Assembly: GCA_945643635.1 (NCBI GenBank)
Contig: CALZFC010000081.1
Span: forward strand, 1,665,001 to 1,729,000
Direction of reading: 5' to 3'
Source: Allodiplogaster sudhausi
Lineage: Eukaryota; Nematoda; Chromadorea; Rhabditida; Diplogasteridae
DNA: 64,000 nucleotides
Positions 45,420 to 57,022 of the stretch are shown one piece after another (position 1 is the stretch's first letter; the number at the start of each line of letters is the position of its first letter). The translations under genes and the position numbers were made by a program. The notes under the pieces are model-generated. The model was not told where the DNA came from. It did not search any database and was given only the letters and a program-made list of their open reading frames with translations.

Positions 45420-46012
45420 TTATTTCCTCTCCACCTCTCTCTCTCTCTACATCTCTCTTTCTCTCCACCTCTCACCATCTCTCTTTGTCTCTACCTCTCT
45501 CTTTGTCTCTACCTCTCACCATCTCTCTTTCTCTCCCCATCTCTCTTTCTCTCCACCTCTCACCATCTCTCTTTGTCTCTACCTCTCACCATCTCTCTTT
45601 CTCTCCCCATCTCTCTTTCTCTCCACCTCTCACCATCTCTCTTTCTCTCCACCTATCTCTCCCCATCACTCTCCCCACCTCCTCCCATCTCTCTTTCTCT
45701 GTCGCCATCTCTCTTTCTTTCCACCTCTCTCTCCCCATCTCTCTTTCTCTCCACCTCTCACCATCTCTCTTTGTCTCTACCTCTCTCTTTGTCTCTACCT
45801 CTCTCCATCTCTCTTTCTCTCCCCATCTCTCTTTCTCTCCACCTCTCACCATCTCTCTTTCTCTCCACCTCTCTCTCCCCATCTCTCTCCCCACCTCCTC
45901 CCATCTCTCTTTCTCTCCACCTCTCACCATCTCTCTTTCTCTCCACCTCTCTCTCCCCATCTCTCTCCCCATCTCCTCCCATCTCTCTTTCTCTGTCGCC
46001 ATCTCTCTTCCA
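45420..46012. repeat. CT-rich minisatellite (CCATCTCTCTTTCTCTCCACCTCT type)
   Basis: Higher-order array of CTCTCACCATCTCTCTTTCT, CTCCCCATCTCTCTTTCT and CTCCACCTCTC variants. It gives long open frames on both strands (Ser/Leu/Pro on plus, Glu/Arg on minus), which are artefacts. It follows the donor at 45309, so it is probably intronic. Confidence 0.92.
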
Positions 46013-46019
46013 TGTCTGC

Positions 46020-48015
46020 CCTCGGAACGACAATGTCAATGGCCGTGTCACGTGATTAGAGGACGCTAGTCACGAGTCCTTCTCGCCCTCTTTCCTCTCC
46101 TGGTTTCTCCTTCTGGTACTCTGTCCTAACTACCATCAATCGTCTCTTCCTTCTTCTCCGTTCATTTTCGCTCCTCTTATCTTCGTTCTTCTGCCTTTGT
46201 CTTTTCTTTTCCTCCTTTTTCTTCCATTCTTGCACATCTCGTGCACATTTATCTATCTACGCTGACACATTCTACAGCCGAATCTTATGCGGGTTTAAAG
46301 GGCAACATGTAGAGAAGAGGAAGACTGGGGTTCATGGCAGTGCTGTCTCTGAATTCAACAATTTTATTTATACCTTTTGGTTTTGTACGTCCAAAATTTA
46401 TCTGTTGAGGTGAATAAATAGTTTGGGGAAGCGTATTTTTCGATGCATATGAAGTAGAAATATTGTCGAATGGGAGTATACTTGCTGTATACCTGTATTC
46501 CACTCGGTCCCTCGCCATGCCCTGACTTGGGAAGCCGCTTGAAGCTTCTCAGTCTATGTTTTTCTTCTCTTTTCGGCTTCCTGCGGGTCATCTCTCCCAA
46601 CTCTTTCCACTCGCTTTCCCCCTTCTCTTTTGCATTTGCACTTTGACTTCGCCCGTCGTTGTTTGCTATATAGCTTTAGCTTTATTTTTATAGCTATGAA
46701 ACATCTCCAAACCTTGAGCACCTTTTCTTATTTATATTGTTTGCTCGACTTAAGTTTTGATTCGTCTTTTCTACCTGCTGAGGAATTCTTATCTTCATCT
46801 TTCCACCTTTTCCTTTCGTAGGATGTTTTCTGTGGCTTCTTCACGCATTGTTAACCGCTAGAACAGCCACTAGAAGGATTTGGGTTTGCAAGTTTTTGGA
46901 ATGGTGTCATAATGGATTTGAAGCATTCTTCTTCTTTTTTGCAACGCTAGCTGGTTTTGTACACTGCAGAGCGATGGATTGTTGGCGATAAGCTCTTTCA
47001 TTGGAACCGTATGTATTGGGATTAGTAGACGGGAACAGAAATAGAGAAAGAGGAGAAGGAAGTTATGACCATGAGGAGAAAAGAGAGGAGTAGAAGTGAA
47101 CTTACTCTTCTTTTCTCTAGTCTTTTCATCGTGTTTGATATCTCGCTTCTCTCGGCTACTTCTACATCTTATGGCTACGACCGGTCATCGATTGGAGGCG
47201 GTTGTGGAAAGCCAGGCCAATGGCCTCCGTCTGAGGGGAGAACGCCTCGCATATTCCTTTTTTCTCTCTATGTCTCTCCCTCGTTCGCTCCCTCTAGCAG
47301 CCTCTCCCGCCTGATCATCTCAACATTTTCATCTATCTAGTCGGACATTCCACATGTTCGGCTTCTTTCTTGCTTTAAGGACAATTTACGAAATAATCTG
47401 GGCGGAATATTTCGCACTACTGTAGGTGCCAACTTATGGTTAGGATATAAATGTTTCGGGATATGAGGTTGTGTTCAAAATGAATGACTCAGTGTTCCCT
47501 GAATATAGTTCGTTAGCCCTTAATGAATTGGACTGAGAAAATAAAATATGATTGAGATGGCACGGGACTGTCTGTGTTTCTGCAACTGACAAACAAGCAT
47601 TTCACAATTCTCCTTTGATGAAATGATGGCGGCGCGTGCCCTGTGGTGAATGTAGGCAGAAAGAGGAAGAGAAAAATTGAGAATGGGGAGAGAGAAAGAA
47701 CAGCAAATAAGGGGAAAAAACGCGCTCCCCGAATATATTTGGACGAAACAAGCGGAAGAAAGGACACTGACCGACTATATGCGGCTGTGAAAGGCCTTTG
47801 CTGTCTTTTCTGGGTGGCGGGGTGTCATTCATTGTCTTAAAGAAGTGATGGCCAGTAGTCCTCTTTCCGTTTTATCTTGCTACTGAGTCTAATATTCTGG
47901 AGTTGAAGTACAACCATCAATAATGCCATCCTTCTAACAATAAGTATATAGTTATCACATATTTGGTTTGTTGCCTTTGAAGGTGCTAAATGAGCTCTAA
48001 TAAGTGAGATTTATG
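46020..48015. other. Two-kilobase stretch without a resolved gene
   Basis: T-rich sequence. One candidate plus exon near 47170-47260 reads MATTGHRLEAVVESQANGLR followed by LRGERLAYS. Another possible coding patch lies at 47643-47800 (basic, RKRKRKIENGERERTANKGK). Either could be a 5' exon of the next gene; neither can be proved from sequence alone. Confidence 0.3.
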
Positions 48016-48025
48016 ATTGCAGAGG

Positions 48026-49414
48026 ATGTCGCAGACGCAGGGTGGAGTGGAGCAGTTGCGGAGGCGGTTGGAGGAGTCGGTTACTGCCTTTCAGAAAGCG
48101 GCCAGCTTCGTGCGGGGAGGAGTGGAGTCGGAGTCGGAGGGCGGCAGAGGAGTGGACCGTCCCCGCCTCCTCCATCTCGTCACTGCTCCGCACGAGGCTA
48201 CCATCCGCATTCTAGATGTAAGCGAGTTGTTCATTCTGGAGTCATTCTCAAGCCAAGTACTTGCAGGCATCGATTCCCCTGGCAGTTGTGGTGGCTGAGT
48301 TGTCCGGAGGAGTTAGCAGCAGAGCGCGTGAGCTGCATGGCTCGACCTCGGAGCTGCCCGCTTCCCCTGCTGACTCAGTGGACTCTGCGGTGTCTCTGTC
48401 GCCCTCTCCCAAGGCCTCTCCCTTCTATGCCTACAGCGAGCAGAGCAGTGCTGCGGCTTCTCTCGGAATGCGATCCCGATCTCTTTCTGAAACCACCATG
48501 CACATCAAGGGCATACTCAAGAAGAACCACAAGAGGTCATTAATAAGGTCATCTCTGGAAGTTATTGTCTTGCTTTTCAGTCGATCGATGTCGGAATGCG
48601 GAGAAGAGTGGAATCCTTGCATGGCAGGAAGAGGAGGAGGGAGATGGTGTATGATAGATGAGGAGAGTGTGGAAGAAGGAGAGAAAGGGGAGGAGGAGGG
48701 ACAGAAGAGGGCGAAGAGAGTCTCCTTCTCAGAGAGTGTCCAGAAGAGGTCATTCAGACCCAATGCTTCCATTCTTGGACAGAAGAAGAAGAACGAGCGC
48801 AAGGCTCGTTGCAAGAAGAGGAAGCAGGAGAGACGCGCTTCCGAGAGCGATGTCAGTTATGGCTTCTCTCTCTCTCTCTTTCTCTTTCTCTTTCTCTTTC
48901 TCTTTCTCTCCGTTTTGCTCTCTCGCTCTCTCTCTCTCTCCCTGTCTCGCATACTCTTTTTTTTCTCTCATTTTTCCAGCTAATCTGACTATTTTGTCTG
49001 CTTTGAGAGCGTTCCTTCCTTTTATTTCGCGCCGACTTTCTTAACTTGGTGATATTTCAGTTCTCTTCATCTCAGCTGACCGAGTCAGACCATGACCACT
49101 CTGCCAGTCACAAAGAGCAGAAGAATGGTCGGTTCTCCTCAATAGAACTTTAATCTTATATTTGGTGTTCGTCTAAAGTTGACTATTAAAATCCCGTTCC
49201 CTTGATTTCAGCGGAAGTTGGTGAGAAGACGGAGGAAGTGAAGGCATCGATGCGGAACTACCGGGCGGATTCAGGATTTGTGGATGACTACGAAGTGGAT
49301 GGAGAGGAGGGGGAGGAGACCGCTCCTCCCCTCAAGACTGCTCTGGTTGGGGACGAGTGTTGCCGTCCCTGGCTCATTGCCATGCGTCAGCGTGCTGGCT
49401 CTGCCCGTCACTAA
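48026..49414 (+). CDS. Kintoun-like (DNAAF2-like) C-terminal region
   Basis: Plus-strand block with its first ATG at 48026 (MSQTQGGVEQLRRRLEESVT), just after the acceptor GATTGCAG, so it may be an internal exon. Then RPRLLHLVTAPHEATIRILD, a Ser/Pro-rich part, HIKGILKKNHK joined to SRSMSECGEEW over a short intron (48534-48580), an acidic run VEEGEKGEEEG, and KRVSFSESVQKRSFRPNASI followed by LGQKKKNERKARCKKRKQER. After two more exons it ends at TAA 49412-49414. The 'GILK' plus 'VSFSE.VQ..F.PN.SILGQK.KN..KA' pair is, as I recall it, the C-terminal signature of kintoun, a cytoplasmic factor for axonemal dynein assembly. If correct, the animal has motile cilia or flagella. The N-terminal PIH domain may lie in the 42849-45310 exons. 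Confidence 0.5.
48864..48968. repeat. CT microsatellite in kintoun-like gene intron
   Basis: (TTTCTC)n and (CT)n from 48864, ending TTTTCCAG at 48980. Pyrimidine-rich on the sense strand. Confidence 0.85.
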
Positions 49415-50899
49415 CTTCGGTCTTTCTCTCTCACCATCTCCCACTCCCCCCTCTCTCCACTGCTTGGTTCATCTCCATCCCCATCATCTCTACTTCTTTC
49501 CTGTTTTCTACCATTCTCTCCATCGCTTAATATTTAGTGTGGCAATGCTAAGAGATATGCACAGGCCAATTTTAGTCCCTAGAGCAGCAGTCGGTCGTAA
49601 GTAAGCAGTGTAGCGTTGATTTTGTAATAGTTCTGTAGAAGTGTAACAGTTGCGGCAGTAATAGTCTCTCCGCCTTCTCGGTCATATATGATAATAATTT
49701 ATCATATATAAGCATTGATTGTTGAGCAGTTGGGCTTCAAGAGTGTTATTTGTTGAACTCTCCCACATAGCGACCGATCTACTTCTCATTATTTTTTCCC
49801 TGATTTTTATTTATCTACTTTTTTGGCTTTATTTACATTTGCCGTCTGTTTTCGTGACAACCATTTTATGATTTGTCTGCCATTTTATACTGGCCAGAAT
49901 TGTATATAACATGGACATAAGTTTGTAGAATTGTAGAGTACATAGTAAGAGACGTCGATTGGCTTTTGTTGGTGATTGTGAATGGTTGATCTAGTTAGTA
50001 ATTGTTTCGTAGTTGTTAGAGGATGCCTACTCCTTGGAGAGAGGTGCAGGTGGATGGAGTATCTGTTCTCATGTATTCTTTCTCTCCCCACCTGCAACTC
50101 GCTCAACCTACAACTCATTCTGCGTGTACAATCTCACTCGTGTATTGTCGATTTATGAAAGCGTGTTCAATTAGTCTTGCAGTTTCCGAGATAGCCGTTT
50201 GCAAATCGCCATCTAGCTTCAGCATATGTTTGTCCTTTTCGAAACTCGCTGTTCTCGTAATTAGACGACGTGTACATAATTATTGGTATTTTCGGAAAAT
50301 AAGAAAATTACAACAACAAAAAACGAATACGGGGGGGGGGGGGTTCAAACGTGGCCGTCTCCTGTTAATCTCCGTTGCTGCTTGTATATTACGTGTAATT
50401 ATATCCGCTTAAATTGATGCTCTCCACCTAATGGTAGCGAGTGAATAGAACTGCTTGAATTTCTTGATTACTTTTTTGTTTTCTGACATCGTTTTCTCCA
50501 TTACCATGATGTCATCTTCTTTTGACCATCTCAGTTCTAGAGAATTCTTTATCGAATGCAGAATTGTAGTAGGTCGATGTCCCTTCTGTATATTTGCAGT
50601 TCTTCCTACTTCTTTTTTGGCGGTAGGTAAGTCTGAATCGATTCTTGTAATTAACTTCCACTTATTCGCATGTCGACCCCATCATGATTATTCTGTTCTA
50701 TGATTAGAATGATCTGGACTATCGTAATTTCTTCTATTATAGCAGTAATCTTTATAATAAAGTAGCAACAGGTATTTCAAGATAACATCTGACACAAGAG
50801 TAACTGATAATAAAAATGATGGTGTCTAAACCCGTTAGAATGGGCAAGGATGCTGAGATACTCGGAGTAAGGAGTGATATGAAATGAAGCAGGATGGGA
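49415..50899. other. Convergent intergenic region
   Basis: About 1.5 kb between two 3' ends. T-rich, with a run of 13 G at 50330-50342. No open frame here looks coding. Presumed 3' UTRs and spacer. Confidence 0.5.
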
Positions 50900-51544
50900 C
50901 TACAATTGCCACTCTTGCTCGCTGTCTTCGGAGACATCCACCACGGCCTCTTCTGTCGACAACGGACAAAGTGGATCCCGGGCCTTCCCCGCAGCTATGG
51001 GAGGACTCGATTTCGACATTCTCAGGTATTTCAAAGGAAGTGGCGGAAATCTGGAAATAGCGGAAAAGAAGATAAGAATAAAAGTATGAAGCGGACGAAC
51101 TTGAAAGTGCCGGAAATGGTGTTGAGAGTTTGTAGAGAGGCGTTGTAGATATGTTGATTACATGAGCAGTAAACAGGAAAACGGACGCAACTGCAAATTA
51201 CTCTTTTCATCCTTGGAGAGAATCCAAAGTAAGTAGGAATGCATATGAAAAGGCTTCGAATGGGAAACCTTGCAATGAGAGGAAGAATCGAGATGACATC
51301 ATTGAGATAAGAGTAGAGAAGGGCGTGCTCCGTCTCCAGAGAAACTCGGTCTATTGCCTCCCAGAAAGTGACCATCACCTCAATCGGCTTCCGTTGATTG
51401 CAAGACCCTTTATCACCCACTCATTTTAACAAAAGCTAATCTTGTAATCACCTGTAAGCTCTGCGACATCAGATATAAACTGACAAGGCTGATCAACGCG
51501 CGTGTGGCATCCTCAATTCATTGCGTCTTTCCTGGCTCCTTCTC

Positions 51545-51587
<43 letters not shown>

Positions 51588-51992
51588 TTTTCCTTTCTTC
51601 CGTACTCTGAGTGAGCTGCGACTCTGCTGACTATTTCTCCATTCCGAGTCAGTCATGCTCATCTTTGGTTGTGTCACTTGCTTGTGATATTCCTTCTTCA
51701 GTGCCTCAAGAGGAATGAGTGTCAAAGTGGAAGTTAAAGGTAGTAATTCCAGCAAAGGACAGACTCGGATGATGAGGAAGTTCATTGCAACGAGGATGAA
51801 GAACGGCGAGATGCGGTCAATGGCATTCCGAGTCACGAACATCCACCACCACTGGTACCAGGGAATGCGGGCCAGCCAACCTGGCACGATCTCGTAGTGA
51901 CTGCAGAGATACAGAGAAGTTAGTGAGAGAGAAAGAGAGGGTGAGAGAAAGAGAGGGAGAGAGATATGTAGTTTGAGAGAGAATGAGAGAGA

Positions 51993-52024
<32 letters not shown>

Positions 52025-55000
52025 CTAGAGAACTAGTTAGTGCGAGAGAGAAGAGAGAGAGAGAGAGAGACGGACAGAGAGGGGAAAGAGTTAATTAGTG
52101 CGAGAGAGAATGAGAGAGGGAGAAAGACGAGGGAGAGCTTATGAGTGAGAGAGAAAATGAGAGTGAGTGATGGATAGAGTCGGTTAGCGAGAGTGAGAAT
52201 GAGAGAGGGAGAGGAGGAGAGGGAGTGACTGGGAGAGAAAGAGAGTGAGAGAGAGAGAAAAAGAGTGAGAGAGTACGATTTGATTATTAAAAGAGAGAGG
52301 AAGTCGACTGACGCGAAGCCTTGACAGTTCTCCTTCTCGACAAAAGTAACTTCGAACACGCTTGTTGCCTTGTATAGAATGGCGGAAAGAACGCAGCAAA
52401 CACATACAACCGTGCGATTCTTCCCCAGGAATCTGCAGAGTTCCACTCTCATCTCTTCTCTCCATTATTTCCACTTGCCTCCTCTTCTCTTCTCTCCTCT
52501 CCACTCTCTTCTCTTCTCTCCACTCTTTCCACATTCTCCACTTCTCTTCTCTTCTCTCCACTCTCTCCATCTTCTCTCCTCTTCACCCGATTCCCCATTT
52601 GATTTGACAAACATACATAAGGTACGCATTGGTTAGTCAGAAGTGTAGTCACTATGTACGTGGATTACAAAACATGTATTGGTTAGTTGTAAGCGATAAT
52701 TGCATATCTTAATTTTTGTTAGTGATAACTAAAAAAGATCAAGATATGAAAGCATGCTGCAGTAATGGCTAGTTTCATGATTACAAGTCGCATTTACTTA
52801 TCAGCAGCACTATTTTGATAATTACTAGAGCCCACGATTCTATTTACAACACAAAACACGGGTAAGACACTTCCTAGGATTGTTTAGCAACTGAAATTGA
52901 ATGGTATGTAACAATGAGTGGATATTTTTTGTTGCGGTGCATTGGTATGTCAAGAAGTAGTAAAAAGGGGATGATGAAAGAGTTTGAGTGGATATGACAG
53001 ATATCGTATGTGCGAGACATGAATGAAATATTCCGAATTGGTGAGAACCATTTACTCACTTTCGCACTCTGCGGATCTTTTTGAGGTATCCAGGACGGCG
53101 TGTCTGGTTGAGGAAGATGCTGAGGCCGATGAAGTGATCATCGAGTAGATTCCTACAACCACCCTCTCGACAAAAACAGACAACGCATGCTTCCAGCAAT
53201 ACATCAGTTCATTCCTCCGGAATCGAAGCAGGGGCCGTAGAATCTTTTGTCTTTTTTTAATATCGGGAAAATGTGACTTTTTAATATTTCGCAATTTAAA
53301 AATATTTTCGAAATTTAACTTGATGCATATTTATTCCAACACGAAAACACTTCCCTGTAAAAAAATCCGCATGGGAATGCGTTCCCGCTTCACAATTCCA
53401 GGTTGAAATTTTTCAATTAATAAAATTAATCCTATTTATTATGTACATACCCAATAATGTTAGACGGTAGTTTATGTATATAAATAAATAGACTATAATA
53501 TGCATACATATGGATGAACATACATACATATATATGTACATACATACATATGTATGTAAATATATACTTGTGTATATCATATGTATATTTGTATTTAAGT
53601 ATGTAGTTGTACATGAGTAACTAGACTTTGTCATGAACAGAGCACAACTCATCCGTGCACTCTGCAAACTTTTCACAAATAGCGGAAGACACACAGAAAA
53701 GGAAATCTTATTAAGATGCTGGATGATTTAACATGAAAAATGCTTGGCTAACTTCCTGACTCCGATGACATTTGGCGAATGGAAAGTGCGGAGAAGTCGT
53801 TCAGTTGTAGCAGCGAGGATGAGAAGCATCGAAGCAAACATTGCAGTGTTCGTCTCGGTCAACAGGACATTGACGGAACGGACAAAGGGCTCGTAGATCC
53901 ATTCCCACGAGTAGAAGTCCATGTACACCTTCAAGATATCTTCAATCACTCCTTTCATTGCTCGTCCAGTCATTTTAAAGGAGGCGAAAACTCAATTTTT
54001 TTGCTATAAGGATGATTCTGTGAATATGTCCGGATTGAGCTTGCGAAAGCATCAGCAAAAATTCAATTTACTTAACCAAAAGTTAGAGGAGTAATTTGCA
54101 TCTGAAAAGAGTCGCCTGATCATGAGGGAAATATTAGTGATTTATACAGAACTTTAAATTTAACATTAGTCCCCTGACCAAATTACGGCCAAATAGGATT
54201 GACGAGCATATCATGACCGAAAAGCGTGAAATTTCGTCGTTCGGCCGTAAAAATGACCGAAAAGCGTGAAATTTCGTCGTTCGGCCGTAAAATATATGCC
54301 GGCATATTCATGATTCACCAAACGGACGCAAACCGCCAATTTGCAATCGCCCAATCAAATGCATGTTTTAAGATCACGTTGCTAAAATGTACCGTACTAT
54401 AAGATCGGCCATTTAGTGCTAGGAGTTTCCGAGTTTAAGCCTCCTTTAAGTTCCTCCACAATCAAAATCGCCGTTCACATTTGCGACGCACTTCAAAGCG
54501 GTCGTTCTCTGGCAAAGAAGAGCGACTCTCTTTCTCTGCTACTCTTATGCTCTCTTTGTCTCTACTCTGGGTGAGAACGACTCTCTTTCTCTGCTACTCT
54601 TATGCTCTCTTTGTCTCTACTCTGGGTGAGAACGACTCTCTTTCTCTGCTACTCTTATTCTCTCTTTGTCTCTACTCTGGGTGAGAACGACTCTCTTTCT
54701 CTGCCCCTGGTAATCGCTTCTAGTCTCTTCTCTCTGTTCTTAATCTGCTCCCTTATTATCGGCCGCTTCACAATGACATTCGCAGAATGCTCTTTTTATT
54801 TAGCTTGGATGAGATCCCTTCTGCTGTTCCTATGCGGGATATCTTACACTGGCCCTTGGATTGATTTCTTTGTTTGTTTACGGTAAGATTCGTCTTGTCA
54901 TGCACGTCTGCTTATTGAATGAGATAGCCTCCCTGCCTCTCCTTCCTTCTAGAGAGCAACAATAATTAGCCTGGCACTTCTTAGATGTTAATCAAGAGTG

Positions 55001-55644
55001 AAATGAACAGGAGGAATCAGATTGAGAGAGAGAAGACTTCCTGAGTCCGGACAGTCAGCCAGCTGTGCCTTCCTCTTTCTCTTCAGCCACAATCCAGAAC
55101 ATTCTAACCGTGCGTATGCATCTTTTTAAACTCACTCAAGGAAACAGAAAAAAACTAGGGAGAAGCGAGAGAGTGGGAGAGAAGTGGAGAAGAGAGTTGT
55201 ACTACCAGAAAGTCTATCGGCCCAGGAAAATTTCGAGTTTTAAATATGGTAAGAATGAAAAAAAAAGAACAAAACAATAAGAAAGGACTGACTGGGATGG
55301 CAATGAGGGCGACGTAGTTAACTGCCATGAGAATGTCAATCAGAGCTATCACTCCGAAGTAGAACACGGCTGTTCTTCTCAATTAAGAGACACACCAAAT
55401 ATGGACGACGAGAGAGAGAGAGAGAGGGAAAGAGACGGAGAGAGAGTGAGAGAGAGAGAGAGAAAGAGATGGCATGGAAAATGGAGAATACGTCTGACAG
55501 GAAGAAGATCTAGAAAGTAGACCTTAGTTCAGGATTCATGAAGAAGACGATGGCGAAGAATGAGTTGAAACATGCAGAGAGGGCGCAGACTGACACGGCC
55601 ACCACGCCGACCAGCCAGATCTTCACTGCCAGATGGTCAGTGCC
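50900..55644 (-). CDS. Rhodopsin-class GPCR, FMRFamide-receptor-like
   Basis: Plasma-membrane receptor read from spliced minus exons. TM1: HLAVKIWLVGVVAVSVCALS with NSFFAIVFF and MNPELR (55644 on). TM2: VFYFGVIALIDILMAVNYVA (55380-55290). TM3: NVLLTETNTAMFASMLLILA followed by ATTERLLRTFHSPN (53940-53770), with ER at the DRY site. Intracellular loop 2: QTRRPGYLKKIRRVRK, strong donor GTGAGT near 53060. TM4/loop: NRTVVCVCCVLSAILYK and EKENCQGFA. TM5: NAIDRISPFFILVAMNFLII. TM6: DATRALISLVSLYLMSQSLQ. TM7: YLNDVISILPLIAS joined to CVRFPVYCSCNQHIYNAS, with RFPVY where NPxxY is usual. Tail ends EDSEQEWQL, stop at 50900. The N-terminal exon is not found. The pattern fits the invertebrate FMRFamide-receptor-like/DAF-37-type group; ligand unknown. 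Confidence 0.8.
51541..51586. repeat. CT microsatellite in GPCR intron
   Basis: Pure (CT)n on the plus strand, so GA on the gene's sense strand, an exception to the usual orientation. Confidence 0.9.
51915..52275. repeat. GA-rich microsatellite in GPCR intron
   Basis: GAGAGAGAATGAGAGAG-type array with GAGAGCTTATGAGTGAG interruptions. It is the intron between the CQGFA exon and the exon starting near 51900. CT-rich on the sense strand. Confidence 0.9.
53505..53600. repeat. TATG/CATA microsatellite
   Basis: CATACATACATATATATGTA-type alternating sequence, AT-rich, in a GPCR intron. Frames through it (His/Ile/Tyr-rich) are artefacts. Confidence 0.8.
53979..54445 (+). mobile_element. TTAA-flanked MITE (piggyBac-like), copy 1
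   Basis: 467 bp with TTAA on both sides (53975-53978 and 54446-54449). Ends AGGAGGCGAAAACTC / GAGTTTAAGCCTCCT form a short imperfect inverted repeat. It has two tandem copies of a 38-39 bp unit (AATGACCGAAAAGCGTGAAA...) at about 54212-54289. Lies in the GPCR intron, about 40 bp from the TM3 exon acceptor. No transposase. Class is inferred from the TTAA duplication. Confidence 0.9.
54523..54707. repeat. 55-bp minisatellite, 3.4 copies
   Basis: Unit begins CGACTCTCTTTCTCTGCTAC; copies start at 54523, 54578, 54633 and 54688. The first three differ at one site (ATGCTC/ATTCTC), so amplification is recent. It starts 73 bp right of MITE copy 1. Confidence 0.95.
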
Positions 55645-56271
55645 CTAAAGAGATCTGCTATGTTCGGAGTGGTCAGTGGATGTTCTTCCCTACCATGTAA
55701 TAACAGTCGTCCAATAGTTCGCTTGAGTTACCCGCCCCTTCCATTCCTGAATTACAAACATCTTCTTGAATTGACGAAGCGACAGATCGTGAAGGTATTG
55801 TCCGGAACATGGTTATTTTTAGAAAAAAAAATGTTAGCTTCTACCCTTTTTCATTAAATTAAGAGGTTGTGAATTTCTGAAGGTATAATTAGAGAGCAGG
55901 CATGGCTTCGTCGAACTAAAAATAACTAAAAAAAAATATCGGTCTCTCGCTCTCCCCAGTTTGCTTGATCTCTTTCTCACCTCTATCACTCCTCGCACCG
56001 TAAGAATTGAGAAGAGCTATACAGAGTTAATATATGCATGTGGCATAAGAAAGGAAGTGAATAAGAGAAAAATGAAGGAAAACTGTTGCTTTGACGGATT
56101 TTGGTCAATCATTTATTATCAGTGATGCGAGAGAAATCAGTGGTTCGAACCAGAAATGAAGCGAGTAAGAGGGAGAGGGAAATGGAGAATGAGAAAGGAA
56201 AAATATGGACAGGCTAACGGTCGCTCTCTGTTTCTGTGTCTTTCTCTCTTCTCTTTAATTCGCACTCTATG

Positions 56272-56316
<45 letters not shown>

Positions 56317-56972
56317 GGAATGGGTCTATCCAGCAGAAGTTGAATGGCTGGATTTCAAGCAGAGCAAAATGGTGGGGAATTCCTTTCTCCTCTTCTCGTG
56401 ATGCAATCTCGGTGGCCTGACTGAGAAATACTTAGCCATTCACGTGAATGAAAAGAGCAGAGAAAAAGCTGAAGAAGTGGTTGAAGAATGAAAGAAAGGA
56501 GACGATCATAGAAGAAGAAGGAGAAGAAGTAGAAACAGAGTCCGAGTGGGAAGACTCTCTCACCTTCTGCTTCTTCTCTGCCCAACAAACCAATGATAAC
56601 GCTCTTTCTCCGCTATTTCTACAAGCACATATCTAACACTTTCTCAACGCGCTCTCTCTAACCTATTTCTACCGCTTCTCATCTCACCTCTCTTCTCCTC
56701 TCTCTCTCATCTCTCTTCTCCTTTCTCTCTCTCATATCTCTTCTCCTTTCTCTCTCTCATCTCTCTTCTCCTTTCTCTCTCTCATCTCTCTTCTCCTTTC
56801 TCTCTCCCATCTCTCTTCTCTTTTCTCTCTCCCATCTCTCTTCTCCTTTCTCTCTCCCATCTCTGTTCTCCTTTCTCTCTCTCATCTCTCTTCTCCTTTC
56901 TCTCTCCCATCTCTCTTCTCCTTTCTCTCTCTCATCTCTCTTCTCCTTTCTCTCTCCCATCTCTCTTCTCCT

Positions 56973-57022
<50 letters not shown>

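Noticed and set aside
45174..46069. Long Ser/Leu/Pro frames on plus and Glu/Arg frames on minus
   Set aside because: All come from the CT-rich minisatellite, where stops are rare in several frames. Only the first part (to 45309) looks like an exon.
53413..53694. Tyr/Ile/His-rich minus frames
   Set aside because: Produced by the TATG/CATA microsatellite.
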